Of a stretch of 64,000 nucleotides of DNA, positions 45,061 to 56,845 are shown piece after piece. The DNA lies in the NCBI GenBank assembly GCA_003439945.1, contig QVRM01002377.1, forward strand, positions 124,001 through 188,000, given 5' to 3'. A program made the position numbers and the translations under genes. Each line of letters starts with the position of its first letter. Positions within the stretch are counted from its first letter, which is position 1. This DNA is from Dermanyssus gallinae. Its lineage: Eukaryota; Arthropoda; Arachnida; Mesostigmata; Dermanyssidae. Under the pieces are notes generated by a model. That model was not told the DNA's origin, ran no database searches, and was given only the letters and a program-made list of their open reading frames with translations.

Positions 45061-46932
45061 CAAAAATGAGTCGTACAAAGCGTTTCTTTATGTAGTTGAA
45101 TAATATGCTGAAACGTACATTGAGGACCAGGCGTTCGAGTACAACTTTAAAAAAATTAAAACATAACTCGTGAATATACGAACATGCATTTACATTTATA
45201 TAGTTTCCTACATTTTTTCTCTCAGGGCGCACACATGACAAAGAGAATGATGTATACATATATATTTATATCCTTATAAGGTGCACATCTAAAACCACGA
45301 AGCAATACAAAAACTGTACTACGATCATTTCCTCCAAGGTTTTCTCTGCCATATACCTTCTGAACGTATGCGTCTTTTTTAGAATAGGATTGATTTTATA
45401 TTCGTATGACTAACGGCACTTGTAATTTGTATATTAGACTAGAACGAATTACATGTATTTACAAACATTTGTTTAATTTGATGTCTGATGAAAGCCCACT
45501 TGATATACACATATATGATATATATATATATATATATATAAAGCTCGACTTCATTGTTCTCACCTGTCTTCCTCGAAACATTCCTCTGCTTCGTCGACGT
45601 CTTCGGCGTACTCGATCCAATCTGTCTCAAGCAATTTGACATCTGCGCAATTGCTCGGTGGCTCATCGACGAACGTCATGTTTATTGCCACGGATACAAG
45701 CACCCCCTACTGCGAACCCGTTGCACGAATTGAGACAAATCGTCGTGTCAGGGTTTCTCCTAGAACCGCTTGTCACCTGTTGCTAACCTCATTTTATTTT
45801 GCCAACACAAGTTACTTTGATAGCTCCGAAAGCCAGCGCAGTAAGTAGAACGCGCAAACTGAACGCACTCCTTCTACCTGTACTTTCAGTAAGATCCTCA
45901 GATAGCTTGCATTCTAATATTGACTACTTTCAATGCTATGCTATATGAGAAGGGGGAATTGCATCACTACTACTACTACTACTACACGCCGAAGTTCCGG
46001 GCGCAAACAGGAAGATGTGTCTCACGTGTTAAAACTTGCACTTTTAAACAGACAAGCAGCGGACGGACAGTCTTTCCTTGCTTACATCACGACCACAGCA
46101 TAGCGATGAGCAAACGGCACCCCACCAACTTTCTTCTTCTAGCTGTCCGCCAAATGATCTGGCAGTGGCGGTAGGTAGTGCCTTTTATCAAGACAAGAAT
46201 ATTGCACGTCAATCTAAATATAGGTAATATTCATTCTGTAAGTCTAGTGAGGGAAGCAATCAGGCAAGAGAGAGGTATAAGACGCTTCTATTGACTTTGT
46301 ATCGCAGCAAGACGGCGAAGGCGATATATATGTACGCCTTTGTGAAGTCGCCATTGCCCGGAGCGAGCTGGCGCATGCATGCGAATATTAATAATAATGG
46401 CAAGCAGTACCCAGTAGCAGTACCCAGTTGAACAACAGCGGCAGCTGTTTTGCTGCTGGAGCAGTGACAACCAAAGTCATGACTTCGCGGCGGCTCGGGA
46501 GACCAGAAAAATTGCAATTCGCCACTGCAGTTCGCCACATTTCAGAGAGGCAATGTCCGAGGGGAAGAAGAAAACAACGGCAACCCTTTCGAACACAGTC
46601 GATACAGCTAAACTTGGCGGAAGCACCCCTCCGTCTCCCTTCATGCACATCCCTCCCTCTGCGTAAAAACTTTTTTTCGGCTACTGCCAGCTGTATTACG
46701 ACAGCAACAGTGAAACGCTACGCCCTTCTTTGCGTGTGCCGATTGGAGCGCCCACGCATATTAGGCAGTTGAAGAAAAATTTAAGCATCAATGGAAACAA
46801 TAGCGGAGCGACAAACTTTCGCAAATCGCTTTGGTGTAAGTGTCTTTTGGTTTTGCACATGTCTCGAGCTGTTGGTAATATGTCATGCAAGTCAACAATC
46901 TAACTTCTTTAAAACCTATCTACCATGCTATA
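45061..46932. other. No gene assigned
   Basis: (TA)n at about 45517-45540, (CTA)n near 45966-45983, and a GC-richer patch at 46390-46780 with overlapping open frames on both strands (up to 114 codons) but no recognised domain. Confidence 0.35.
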
Positions 46933-47397
46933 TGTATATATCTCTCCCAGAATTCGTCGAACAAACTTTGGAGTCTAGTACAACTCGGCGAAAACGTATT
47001 TTTTCCCAATGAAACAAGGGGTGGAAATGTCTTCTTTTGGGATGAGAGCGATATGACCAAAAGTGGTTATATTAAGCTTCTTATCCTGACATATCTTCAC
47101 TAAATCTTCGACCACGAGAGCCCCACTTATCCTTATCCCCACTTATCCCCACTTATCCTATCGACAAACCAACCAATCATACCAGTTCAAGAATCAAGCG
47201 TGTTTGAAGGAAAATTTTACGTTAACTCAAAGCAGAACAAATGTTGTATTGTAAATAACGCTTTTTGAGGTTTTCACGCTCAATTACTCCTTTTATAATA
47301 CATTTTTGCCCTTTTTCCATAGAAAAACTTATTTCTTCGCCGAACTGTAATCGATCCCAAAGTTTGTTGATCGAATTCTGGGAGACCATGCATATAT
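46933..47397. mobile_element. MITE, copy 2
   Basis: The left end (about 46933-47030) and right end (about 47290-47397) are inverted repeats sharing TCTCCCAGAATTCG, AACAAACTTTGG, CAACTCGGCGAA/CAGTTCGGCGAA and a CCAATG/CCATAG block. Comparison with copy 1 (4983-5342) shows the same inverted repeats and similar interior (TATCCTATCGACAAxCCAA, CGTTAxCTCAAAGCA, CTCAATTACTC). A short tandem CCCCACTTATCC occurs at about 47125-47160. Confidence 0.8.
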
Positions 47398-48479
47398 AAA
47401 GCTTTTGTTTTTATCACGAATGCATGTGTTTATTTGTGAACCAAATTCTTGTTGCGTAAACTTTTATAGCAGAATGGCACATAAAACCTTCGGAAACCAA
47501 GTCAAGAATACTATAAAACTTGAACTCTCCATTAGGTTTGTTGGTGTCGCGACTATTGTAAAAGCATCAATAGGTACATACGCTTTAGCCAATTGTCAAT
47601 GTCGTGGACTAACAAAGAATGCGAAACCAATAAAAATAACTATAATTCACGAATTATGTCTAGAAAAATTGCAGAATTGTGAAATTATGGATCAAGAGGG
47701 TGTCTGAAAGGTAGTCCTCATTTCTAGAACGGAGATATCCGTTATGTCTACAAATTCACCGGGCAGTCTATGGAGACCTGATAGTGCAAGAGATTCGTCA
47801 TTCCTTATTTAGTCAACCTGGCTTACCATAATCTCCATCTATTCTCAAGATTTAAAACATTGTAAGATGGCTGATAAATGCTTCAACTCCAGTCTAAGCC
47901 AACCTGTCCACTTCGGACCTCAGCTTGACAGGCTGTAGGCAACCTATCTCAAAAGATCCTTAGGCGCGCACACATATTTATAAATTGACCGACCTTGCTG
48001 CAAAAAAACGCAATATTTTATAGAAACGCCCTAGTCTCAAGGAGACAAACGCCTATAGCAGTAACCTGCTGACTTAGGAAAGAAAAATGCTGGCAATAGA
48101 TCTCGACTTTTACAGAATTCAACCTGTAAAGACCAGAAGATGCACTTCCCCGCATGAGCCAATTCATGAAACTTTCTCACGCAATACACGGTTTCCAGCA
48201 TTCTATAAGTGCGAGAACGGACCGCCATGAGGGCGACGACGAATGTAGTTTGCCGCGTTCTCGAAGAAACATTGTTCGACATGTCAGTTGCTGCACTGTC
48301 GGTAACCAACCAGTTTATGGCAACTAGCTTGAGTTACGTCTATGCTCAACTTGAGTAATTAATCCCTGAAGAGATAGATTTCAGTACGTTTGTGGGATGC
48401 CCGCAGTTGCGGCCGCCTACTTTTTATAAAAATAAAACTCGTACCTGTTTGCTCAGACCTTTCATCTGTTTATTAATTT
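47398..48479. other. No gene assigned
   Basis: A 100-codon plus-strand frame (47405-47707) and a 90-codon minus-strand frame (48037-48309) have no recognised domain. Confidence 0.35.
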
Positions 48480-50860
48480 CAGATTAACTTAAAATTTTCC
48501 TCTATTGTCTCAAAGAGTGGGTAATACAAGTCCAGTACTTTTTACATGCAACAACATTTTGTGAAGTTACAATTACATCAAATGATAATAAAATTCCATA
48601 GCTATCTAAATTGCTCAAGTCTCGTGCTTAGCGCAATGAATATACATAATGGATTTGATCCGACTTTGCTAGTTGTATTGAGGGTACGGTGTGGGAACTT
48701 GTTGGATTATTAGTGTGAGTTCTAAAATATTCAGAAATACTATCTGAATTATTAATACGATTGTACATCCGCCTTAGGTCCGCCTGGGGTATGGATCATA
48801 AATATAGAGCCTAAAGGTAAAGCAGACCACTTAATACCACACCAGATACCTATCTGTCGTATGAATTTAAAAAGAACAAGCTCAATTGCTATTGTTTCGT
48901 GAAATAGTGTCGCCAAACCTCACTACAGTGCGTAAATTTAGGTATGACTAGACTTTTGTACAGATTGCGATAAAACTGAAGGGTTTTGTGTATAAAACAT
49001 CCAAATATGATGGTACTGAAATCTAGTTCCGGTGTCACCGCAACTTGTTTCTTTTCACTGGTGCTGAACTATATATCAGAACATATATAGTTTATAGTCA
49101 TCCGCGTATAGTTTATGACTTTTTGTATTGGTTTTTATGTCATGATCAAAACGCAACATAAAAGAGGGCCAAGGCAAGAGCCCTGTCAAACCCCTAAGAG
49201 ACATGCTCCATACCTACTAAAGCTGTTATTTATGCGGACACAGAAGAGTCGATTACCTAAATATCTAGATACCTAACCTGTGAACTGCCCATCAAAAGTT
49301 AAGTGCTTAATCTTATTTATCAAATTTGAGTGATTTTCTCTAACAAATGCCTTAGAGAAATCGAATGAAATGCAATCGAAATGTGAATGGCCCAATCTTG
49401 GAGCAACTAGCTGCATTGCTGTACATTTTCGGTTTGTGAAACTATGTTGGTCCTTATCTAACAAGCCTTTAGATGAAAATAAATCAAGCAATTGTTCCAG
49501 AAATATACAGGCTGTTTTTGATCAAACCGGTCTACAATTGAGTTAACGCCTTCCTTTTAAACAAAAGTCACCACAGACTATCTAAAACGTTTAGGAAATG
49601 TTGCACTCTCGTATGATCTACAGAAAACAGTGGCTAGGTTAAAACAGTTGGAAGCATCTTTTAAAACATTGGAGGAATATCATCTGGAGTGAAACTGCAT
49701 TTTGTAAGCAGTTGCTTGATGACTTTCAAAATATTTTCCTCAGTTATAATCATGTATAAGCAGTTTGATAGCGACTCAGAAAAAAACCCGCCACGTAGCA
49801 TTGTCTTGTGCAATAAAACAAAAGAAAATATATTTTTTATATTTGCCTTGGAGTAGTCATCTGTTACAATAGTGTCATAACCCCTAAATCTGTCGTCTAT
49901 TTTTTCTTTCCCTTCAGTCATTTGTTCGCTTATCTGAAAACAACGTCTTGAATCATTAAAGTCAAGTTTGGATTATTAGAGAATTCTTAGCTTGGTGCCG
50001 GACTTACAAAGCTTTTATTCTTTGCAAGAGTTGGGGTCCTTTTCATTAGAGATTCCAGTTTGTTCACATAATTCCTAAGCTTCACGTCCCTACTATTCAC
50101 CTTTATACATATTTTTGGTATGCAGTCATTAATGACTAGACGGATCTGATTTAAAAAAGAACTACACATGTCAGTAACAGTAAAGGAAATCACGTTATTA
50201 TCATAGAAAATGGGGAAGGTAAATAATAAAAATCCCTACATTATGTGCGAGCTAGCGGTTAGAATTAAATTAATTCGTGTACCCAACGAGTCGCTTGTTT
50301 TATTGCAACCTTTAATGCGGACACTGGAATGAGAGCAGGTTATTGAGTAAGTGTAAGTAGTTAAGTAGTGTAAGCCCGTTGTTCACGCGGAAATTCGATA
50401 AACATTGTTTCTATAGTAGCAGAACCCGATAGGATATTAAACCTATCTATATTAGGAAGGCTAACATTTCCAAATCTTTCTATAGGTCTACTTGTATCAC
50501 AGATGACGCCAAATACATCGCAAATTCTTAACACACCCTTTACGCTCCAGTATATAACTTCGCATTCATTATACAGACTCCGCCTTCTCTGAAGTTACGG
50601 TTACAACGCATTACAGAGTATCTGTCACCACAAGTCAATTCGCAATCTGATACACTTTTACCTAACCAGATTTCCGTTATAAATATTACATCTATAGTAT
50701 GCACAGACGTATATGTAGAATAGCAGTGTCCGTTAAGCAGCGCGAGCATAGACAGCGTCGGTTGGCGGCAATGCCGAAGCAAGCTAAATACATGGCACCA
50801 AATAGAAGATGCCACCACCCTACTAGCGAAGACGCTGGAAGTCACGCGCGGGCAATCTGT
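48480..50860 (-). pseudogene. CR1-like LINE relic spanning endonuclease to C-terminus
   Basis: On the minus strand, in order from the right: an APE-type endonuclease block 'IDVIFITEIWLGKSVSDCEL' and 'YSVMRCNRNFREGGVCI' (about 50555-50700); 'RLVINDCIPKICIKVNSR' (linker, about 50095-50155); pre-RT 'CLYMIITEENILKVIK...FTPDDIPPMF' (about 49661-49770); RT 'LLDKDQHSFTNRKCTAMQL' and 'DCISFDFSKAFVRENHSNLINKIKHL' (49273-49491); 'GV*QGSCLGPLL' (about 49165-49205); 'KLYADDYKLY' with YADD at 49097-49108; and the C-terminal 'YKSLVIPKFTHCSEVW' near 48930. This is the most complete LINE architecture in the window, over ~2.3 kb, but with stops and frameshifts throughout. The 3' end near 48480 is approximate. 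Confidence 0.83.
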
Positions 50861-52204
50861 GAGTGCATAATAGGAGGCATGATATAAATGAGTCAGTAGT
50901 CGTTGGTCCGACCCAGGCAGAAGACATGTGCTGGTTGAGTGAAAGAATGGCGAACTCGTAACGGTCGCTGGCCAGTCATGGGGGTGGTGGACACTACAGT
51001 ATATGCATTTAATAAGTGTAGGGCAACGGGCTTGGAATTACATACGTGTTAGAGTTACCAATGACTGAACTAACGGGTTGAAAGAGGTAGGGTAAGGGAA
51101 GGGGGGGAAAAGGAGAGTTGCGCCACCTATCGGGCGGAGCTCAGAGAAGGAGAACTCTAGTTTTAGCGGAAAATGGGATATCTGTGGATACATCAGAACT
51201 GCAATTGCTTAGTCTCGAAAAAAAACATCGAATCGGCCACAACGCCTTCCTTATCATACGGCGGTATTTTCGCCTTCTTCCTTGTTTCCTTCTTACTTGG
51301 CGTCTTCCTCCTCATTTGCTTCATCAGCTGCTCGGCTTCCTTTTCATTTTTCGCGCCACCTCCGGCGCCAGCCGCCACAACATCGTCGTCCGCAGTACCG
51401 ACAAAACCCTTTTTCATAACACAGAAGGGAGAAATGTTTTTAGGCACGCTGTGCAGGACTACACGCCGGCTGGTAGCTCGATGACTACCAAAGCCTTTGT
51501 ATTACCTGCTAAAACCCTCATACCTCCTGTCATCCCCCGTAACCGACAAAACCCAACAGGCAAATAAAACACAGTTGCCGATTGTTATTCAAACTGCCCT
51601 TTCGTCTGGCACTTCTACTTCAACGCTTTGCTTCCCCTTCCACATTCTCTCCCTGTAGGCCACCCCCTTCCCAATCCTTCTTCTCAACATCGCAACTGTT
51701 GCTAGCAGCAACACGGGAGAAATAGCAGCCGACAACCCGTTGCCTTGGGCGTTTGACGTTGTTTCTGCTGTGTTGAATTGTTTAGGTCATCTGTGAAAAA
51801 GGCTATGTACCAAAAACACTAAAAGTGCCACAATTATGATATAATATAATTCTACACACGTGAAAAATTGAATTATATATAAAAGTATACATCATATTGT
51901 TTTACTATATTAAATGCATCACAAACGCTAATTTCGTTTTGCATGTTGTTTTTTAACTACTATTATAACGCATAAGAACCAGAATAATAAGGATAGACTA
52001 TCGGTATTCTACTAATTAGGTTTAACATAGATAGTTTTATATATGATATATTAGATAGTTTTATATTGATTATACATAGATTTATAAAACTTAAGAGACT
52101 AGGCTATCTTAAGTTATATTATTTATGAAACTAGTCTACCCTAGCAACTTAAACTTGGTGTTCTGTCCCTGAAGTCAGCCGTTCAATTATGCCTTTAGAG
52201 TCTT
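50861..52204. other. No recognised gene; AT-rich end
   Basis: Contains the candidate frame at 51193-51417. The part from 51770 on is very AT-rich, with a small palindrome (AACTTAAGA...TCTTAAGTT, about 52088-52115). Confidence 0.4.
51193..51417 (-). CDS. Candidate short coding frame, Lys/Glu-rich (unidentified)
   Basis: From an ATG at 51417 the minus strand encodes 74 residues: an N-terminal 'MKKGFVGTADDD', an Ala/Gly stretch, then a charged segment 'KNEKEAEQLMKQMRRKTPSKK' and 'RKKAKIPPYDKEGVV', ending at a stop. The charge pattern and lack of low-complexity artefacts look more protein-like than neighbouring frames. It could be an exon, a small protein or chance. No family recognised and no splice structure proven. 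Confidence 0.25.
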   Translation of the reverse strand: MKKGFVGTADDDVVAAGAGGGAKNEKEAEQLMKQMRRKTPSKKETRKKAKIPPYDKEGVVADSMFFFETKQLQF

Positions 52205-52300
52205 GCAACAGTCGAGCTTTATTGAGCTTATGGATGTGACCAACGTATAAACTGATACTACTCTGAGACAACTTATGGATGTGACCAACGTCCAAACCGA
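52205..52300. repeat. Imperfect tandem repeat, ~56-bp unit x2
   Basis: CTTATGGATGTGACCAACGT occurs at about 52226 and 52271, each followed by AAAC(C/T)GATACT. The unit is within a minus-strand open frame of 116 codons with no recognised domain. Confidence 0.8.
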
Positions 52301-52433
52301 TACTGTTCCAAGCAGCTCGGTCCATTATAGTAAAGACCGCTATGAAGACAGCATACGTCAATGAAAAAACGGTCGCCAAAGATCTAAATCTTGAGTCAAA
52401 TGATGCCGAACGCGTGAACAAAACCGATTTACA

Positions 52434-52552
52434 AAACAGTGTCCTCATTATGCCTATTAATTCAAGGCAGCATGGTAATACACTGGCTCCCCGAGTCACC
52501 CAGTAGATTGCCTTGTTGCCTTGGGTTAATAGGCATAATGAGAACTCTGTTC
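52434..52552. repeat. Inverted repeat, ~40-bp arms
   Basis: AACAGTGTCCTCATTATGCCTATTAATTCAAGGCAGCA-like left arm (about 52434-52473) and right arm (about 52512-52552, GTTGCCTTGGGTTAATAGGCATAATGAG...) are reverse complements with a few mismatches, separated by ~38 bp. Confidence 0.85.
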
Positions 52553-53329
52553 CATCGAATAGTCAAATGCCTAGTCATCTAGTTAGTGACGCTCATGAAT
52601 GGATTGACGATCGCGTCCGTCCTCTAAAAACTTTTTTCGGGCTGTCGAAATATGCATGTATACCGAAACGGGAAAGATTCCATTTTGGAATGGCAACCGA
52701 TCGATGTTCGTCGCGTCAACTCAGGGAGACGATCAAAACCAAGAAATTCGTCAACAACTCCCGGGAGACCGTTTAGCGGATTTAATGTCGACGCGGACAA
52801 CGAATAGGACAGCAGAACAGACACGATAGCTTGGTTCAATTCTCCCAGCCCAAGCACAAGACTTCCCAGAAGCGTGATCGTATGATCGCAACAACCGATG
52901 CAACAGATGAAGATCAACCTGTCCACCGCATGTCCAACTATCGACCCAGCAGCAGATGCTCAACGCTAATTGAACAGTTCAGACATCACCCTAAAGGGGT
53001 TTGGGACACTTTTGAAATGCCGATTAATGCAGCCGAATCGCAGCGTGATAGGGTTGACCTTTCAGGGCTCTACTTAGCTAACAGCTCGGCTCTTAAATGT
53101 CACGGTCGGGGTCGGATCAGCGGTAAACAATCGGTCTGTTAAAATCAACATTTAGGAACCGTTTCGACCAGATTAAGTAAGATAGCCTGGGGCAAGGGTT
53201 ATCGGCAATGTAATTAAGTACACCAACGATTTCGGCAGGCGACGACGACTGTTGTGTCGACCAGCTTGGTGCTCGAAGAATTCAGATATTATGAAATATT
53301 TACTCCAAATTTGTTATGTAGGTTACCAT
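52553..53329. other. Possible upstream part of the LINE relic, unassigned
   Basis: Open frames of 87-103 codons occur on both strands. They precede a LINE RT in the right orientation but show no endonuclease motif that can be trusted. Confidence 0.3.
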
Positions 53330-53935
53330 GTACCCCATACAACATGACCTTAAACTATTATTGTTGCTCCTAACTCGGCGGCTGGAAAATTCCTTTAACT
53401 ACAGGGCTTCATGCCCGAAAAAGAGCATGGATTTATGGGCTGCAGGTCAACACACAAAGCTCGCGCAATCATTATCGAGGATATAAAAAAAAACAGTACA
53501 ACGTCGCGGACGGACTGTTTGGCTGTATTTGCAGTACTTGTGGATATTAAATCTGCCTTTAACCTCTCAACGCTGACCTTTGGAAACTGGCCACATATGG
53601 TGCGCCACACGTTCTCAAGTGGCTATTCTCAAGGAGAATTATGTGATAATGAACGACGATGTTGCCGAACATCCCAGATTTCAACAGACAACGGATGTTG
53701 CATAGAGCGATAACCTTAGCCCAGTTAGGTTTTCTGGAATTGTCACAGCAGATTTTTCACCGACGATAAACATTTCCAAGACAGAAACAATGCAGTTCCG
53801 TCTTGGAGGACACCTGCTAGCGGTCGATATCATAAAGCTCCACGGCCAACTTGTAGAATTGGTCACCCATCTTTCATATTTGGTCTTGGAACTTGCGCCA
53901 AGCGGCACCTCTGCCAGTATTATATTTAAGTTAAG
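53330..53935 (+). pseudogene. LINE reverse transcriptase relic ('QGDNLSP' type)
   Basis: 'GFMPEKEHGFMGCRSTHKARAIIIEDI' is the RT block 'LPExQHGFRxGRSTxxAxxxxxEDI', and 'AVFAVLVDIKSAFNLS' is the finger block with the first catalytic Asp. Near 53675 'QTTDVAQSDNLSPVRFS' corresponds to 'TTGVAQGDNLSPxLFS'. Then 'NISKTETMQFRLGG' and 'LAPSGTSAS' belong to the thumb, so the YADD-containing stretch is deleted. The same lineage as 38395-39000. Its end adjoins the left copy of the ~350-bp duplication. Confidence 0.76.
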
Positions 53936-53940
53936 GTAAG

Positions 53941-54286
53941 CTGTAGTGATGCGTCGTAGTGGCGGTGGTGTTGTTGCTGCTGCTGCTGCCGCTGCTTGGT
54001 CGGGCTTGTCTGGGCGGATGACTGTGCCTGCCTTAACGGGGGTGTTTGACTCTAGCTAGTATTGACTATCAGAGAGTATCTATTTATCTGTATGGCCGCT
54101 GTATCTCTCCCGCTCTCTCTCTCTGCCTAAGCAATGCATGATGATGATAATTATGGCTGTGCGGTTAACCAGCCCTCGCTAACTCGCATTCACACAACCT
54201 ACTCGAGAAATATTTACTTTTTTGAGCATTCTCTCTCTCTCTCTCTCTCTTGCACTCATCAAGTGTACGTCGTAGTTGAGTTGTAT
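53941..54286. repeat. Direct duplication, copy 1 (~346 bp)
   Basis: Matches 55920-56287 in the same orientation, from CTGTAGTGATGCGTCGTAGTGG to AAGTGTACGTCGTAGTTGAG. Differences are mostly single bases and changes in the length of GTT/GCT, GATGAT and CT runs. It follows a LINE relic on its left. Confidence 0.93.
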
Positions 54287-54697
54287 AATATCAGTAATTG
54301 TATTGTAGTACTTAAAATGGCATCTTAATTCTAATTAATAAAAGTTTTACCTCGAAAAGGTGACGATTCAGTGATTACGCCGACGAAAGACAACCGGTTT
54401 TTCGTAAATTACACTGGGCACAAGGCCTGAGGCCGTCACTCGCAGATATGCACATAGTTCCGCTTTTAGTCAGCGTCTTATAATGCGAATGGGATGTTAC
54501 TTGTGCGATAAATCACAACTTAATAATTGAACGTATATTTTGTTCATAAGATATGTGGGTGGAAAATAGCATTTGAAGAGTAAGAAGCATCGTTACCATA
54601 GCTACAACCTACGATTTGCGTATCTAAAGAAAAATAGGAAAACATTTCAGCTTAATCATTTCATTTTCACAAGATTTCTAGTTGTTCAAAAAAGAGA

Positions 54698-54737
<40 letters not shown>

Positions 54738-55399
54738 GCAGTACACGATACGTTATCTACATGTTGAAAATATGCGTGGAGGTATCGCATCTGTCGTGTT
54801 GACGCTCAAACACAAGCACGTAGAATATGTGACGTCCGTCGATGTTTATGCGATGATTCAACGCGAGAGGTAAGGTGGGGAAGCTGGCTGCGCACGGTCA
54901 GCGAGTATCAAAATCGTTAACATTGTCATTCAAAAGAATTTACTTAGTCATTAATGCCTTTTGCTTGCCACCTAATATTGTACGTACTATACACTTTTAT
55001 TGAGAAAATCGACGAAAGTTGTCACATAGTCGAATTCGGTAGTAAGTGGGCTTGCCATGCGAAGTTAGTTTTTGTTCGATCTCACAATGAGATAGACACC
55101 CATTCTACATGCAGCAACAAGGCGACTAAATATGTTGCCCCATCATCTACAAATAATTTGCTTTTAGTTAGACCCCATATGCCTGCAAGTTATTTGCTTG
55201 ATCGCAAACAAGGTAGCAAACGAGTGAGTTATATCCAACCCAAACACAATGGCGCTGTTACAGCCGAAAACAAACGTTATTGCCGAATAATTTGTTTATA
55301 CTGATTTCAGCCCCAAAAAACGTGTCTCCCACCACCGTTCAGCCGGTCGGTCGGTCGTTGAAGTGTGATGACTACTAACTGAACCAGCACACCGGCAAC
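54287..55399. other. No gene seen
   Basis: AT-rich, (TA)n at 54701-54734. A 116-codon plus-strand frame (54954-55304) has no recognised domain. Confidence 0.4.
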
Positions 55400-55919
55400 T
55401 TTTCCAGATATTATTATTATTATTATTATTTGGGCTGTTACTACCAGTGTGCCACCATTTTTCATTACAGGGCTGCGACCTTCGTCGCATATCGTCTCTC
55501 CCAGCTACTACTTCCTCCACGTTCACAGCCCACGCCTCCTCCGCTATTTTCATTGATATTTAATTTTTGTTATTGTCAGTGTCGTTGTTGCTATTTTTGC
55601 TGGTTGGTAGTGTTGGTGTTGTTGTTGTTGTTGATATTGTTGGTGCTGCTGCTGCTGCTGCGAAATTAGATGCCCCCTGGGCACAACAACAACAACAGTC
55701 AATTGATGGTGCTGCTGCTGCTACTGCAACTGTTGTTGTTTACCGGCCAACGAGAGGTTGGCTGCAGCCATCATTATCTGGCAGATCTGGTGATATGCCA
55801 CTTGAAAACAATGTTGATGCTGCTGATAATGAAAATGACGATACAATGATGATGAAGATGATGATGACGCCAATGACGTCATAGAGGAGAGCTTCCGTTA
55901 CAACGACATTTTGCTAATG
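55400..55919. repeat. Trinucleotide-rich region (TTA, GTT, GCT, CAA, GAT runs)
   Basis: (TTA)n near 55410-55430, GTT runs near 55617-55642, GCT near 55645-55662, CAA near 55684-55697, GCT again near 55710-55722, then GATGAT/AAGATG near 55845-55868. All frames are open for long distances because of the repeats, so open frames here are not evidence of coding. Typical of arthropod regulatory-gene exons or untranslated regions. Confidence 0.8.
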
Positions 55920-56287
55920 CTGTAGTGATGCGTCGTAGTGGCGGTGGTGGTGGTGTTGTTGTTGTTGTTGTTGCTGCTGCCGCTGCTTGGTCGGGCTTGT
56001 CTGGGCGGATGACTGTGCTTGCCTTAACGGGGGCGTTTGACTCTGACTAGTATTTACTATCAGAGAGTAAATATCTATCTGTCTGACCGCTGTATCTCTC
56101 CCGCTCTCTCTCTGCCTAAGCAATGCATGATGATGATGATGGCTGGGCGGTTTACCGGCCCTCGCTAACTCGCATTCACACAACCAACTCGAGAAATATT
56201 TACTCTTTTGAGCATTCTCTCTTTATCTCTCTCTCTCCCTCTCTCTCTCGGTCTTGCACTCACCAAGTGTACGTCGTAGTTGAGCTA
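55920..56287. repeat. Direct duplication, copy 2 (~368 bp)
   Basis: Partner of 53941-54286, about 1.98 kb away. It is longer because of extra GGT/GTT triplets and CT-run expansion. It joins trinucleotide-rich DNA on its left smoothly, so this may be the original and copy 1 the derivative. Confidence 0.93.
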
Positions 56288-56575
56288 CGAACGACTTCGA
56301 ACATTCTCAGTTGTTCATGACTGTATTTGAACCTCAAAAATACTGTAAATTCGAAAGACTAATACAGAAAAAACATACTGGTGATAATATTATTATGTTT
56401 GGTTGTTTTGTATACCTATCAATCGAGTAAACCGTTCTATCAGCTTATCGTCGCTTCCTTCTAGTAGGCGGTTCGGCGAATTTTGAGGGACCAATTGGAT
56501 ACAAATTCGTTTGGCTTAGTGTGCCATTTTTGGAGAATCGCTTAGTAATAGTGGTCAGTCAAACCGTCCAGCTCT
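56288..56575. other. No gene seen
   Basis: AT-rich, short frames only. Confidence 0.4.
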
Positions 56576-56800
56576 CTCTCATATATATATATATATCAAG
56601 TCGGTGTGACATGTGCTAAATATGAATGATGTAAAGAAGACACTCTCGCCCTATTTCCTATAATATAGTAGGTATATATATATATACATATATATATATA
56701 CATACCTTGAGATATGTATATATATATATATATGTGAACCAAGTGACTAGTCTCACTAAGTATTTTATTGCCCGCCGATCATAGCCGTGTATATATATAT

Positions 56801-56845
<45 letters not shown>
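56576..56845. repeat. Cluster of (TA)n tracts
   Basis: Runs at about 56580-56596, 56672-56733 and 56788-56843, some broken by C or G (ATACATATAT). Confidence 0.9.
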
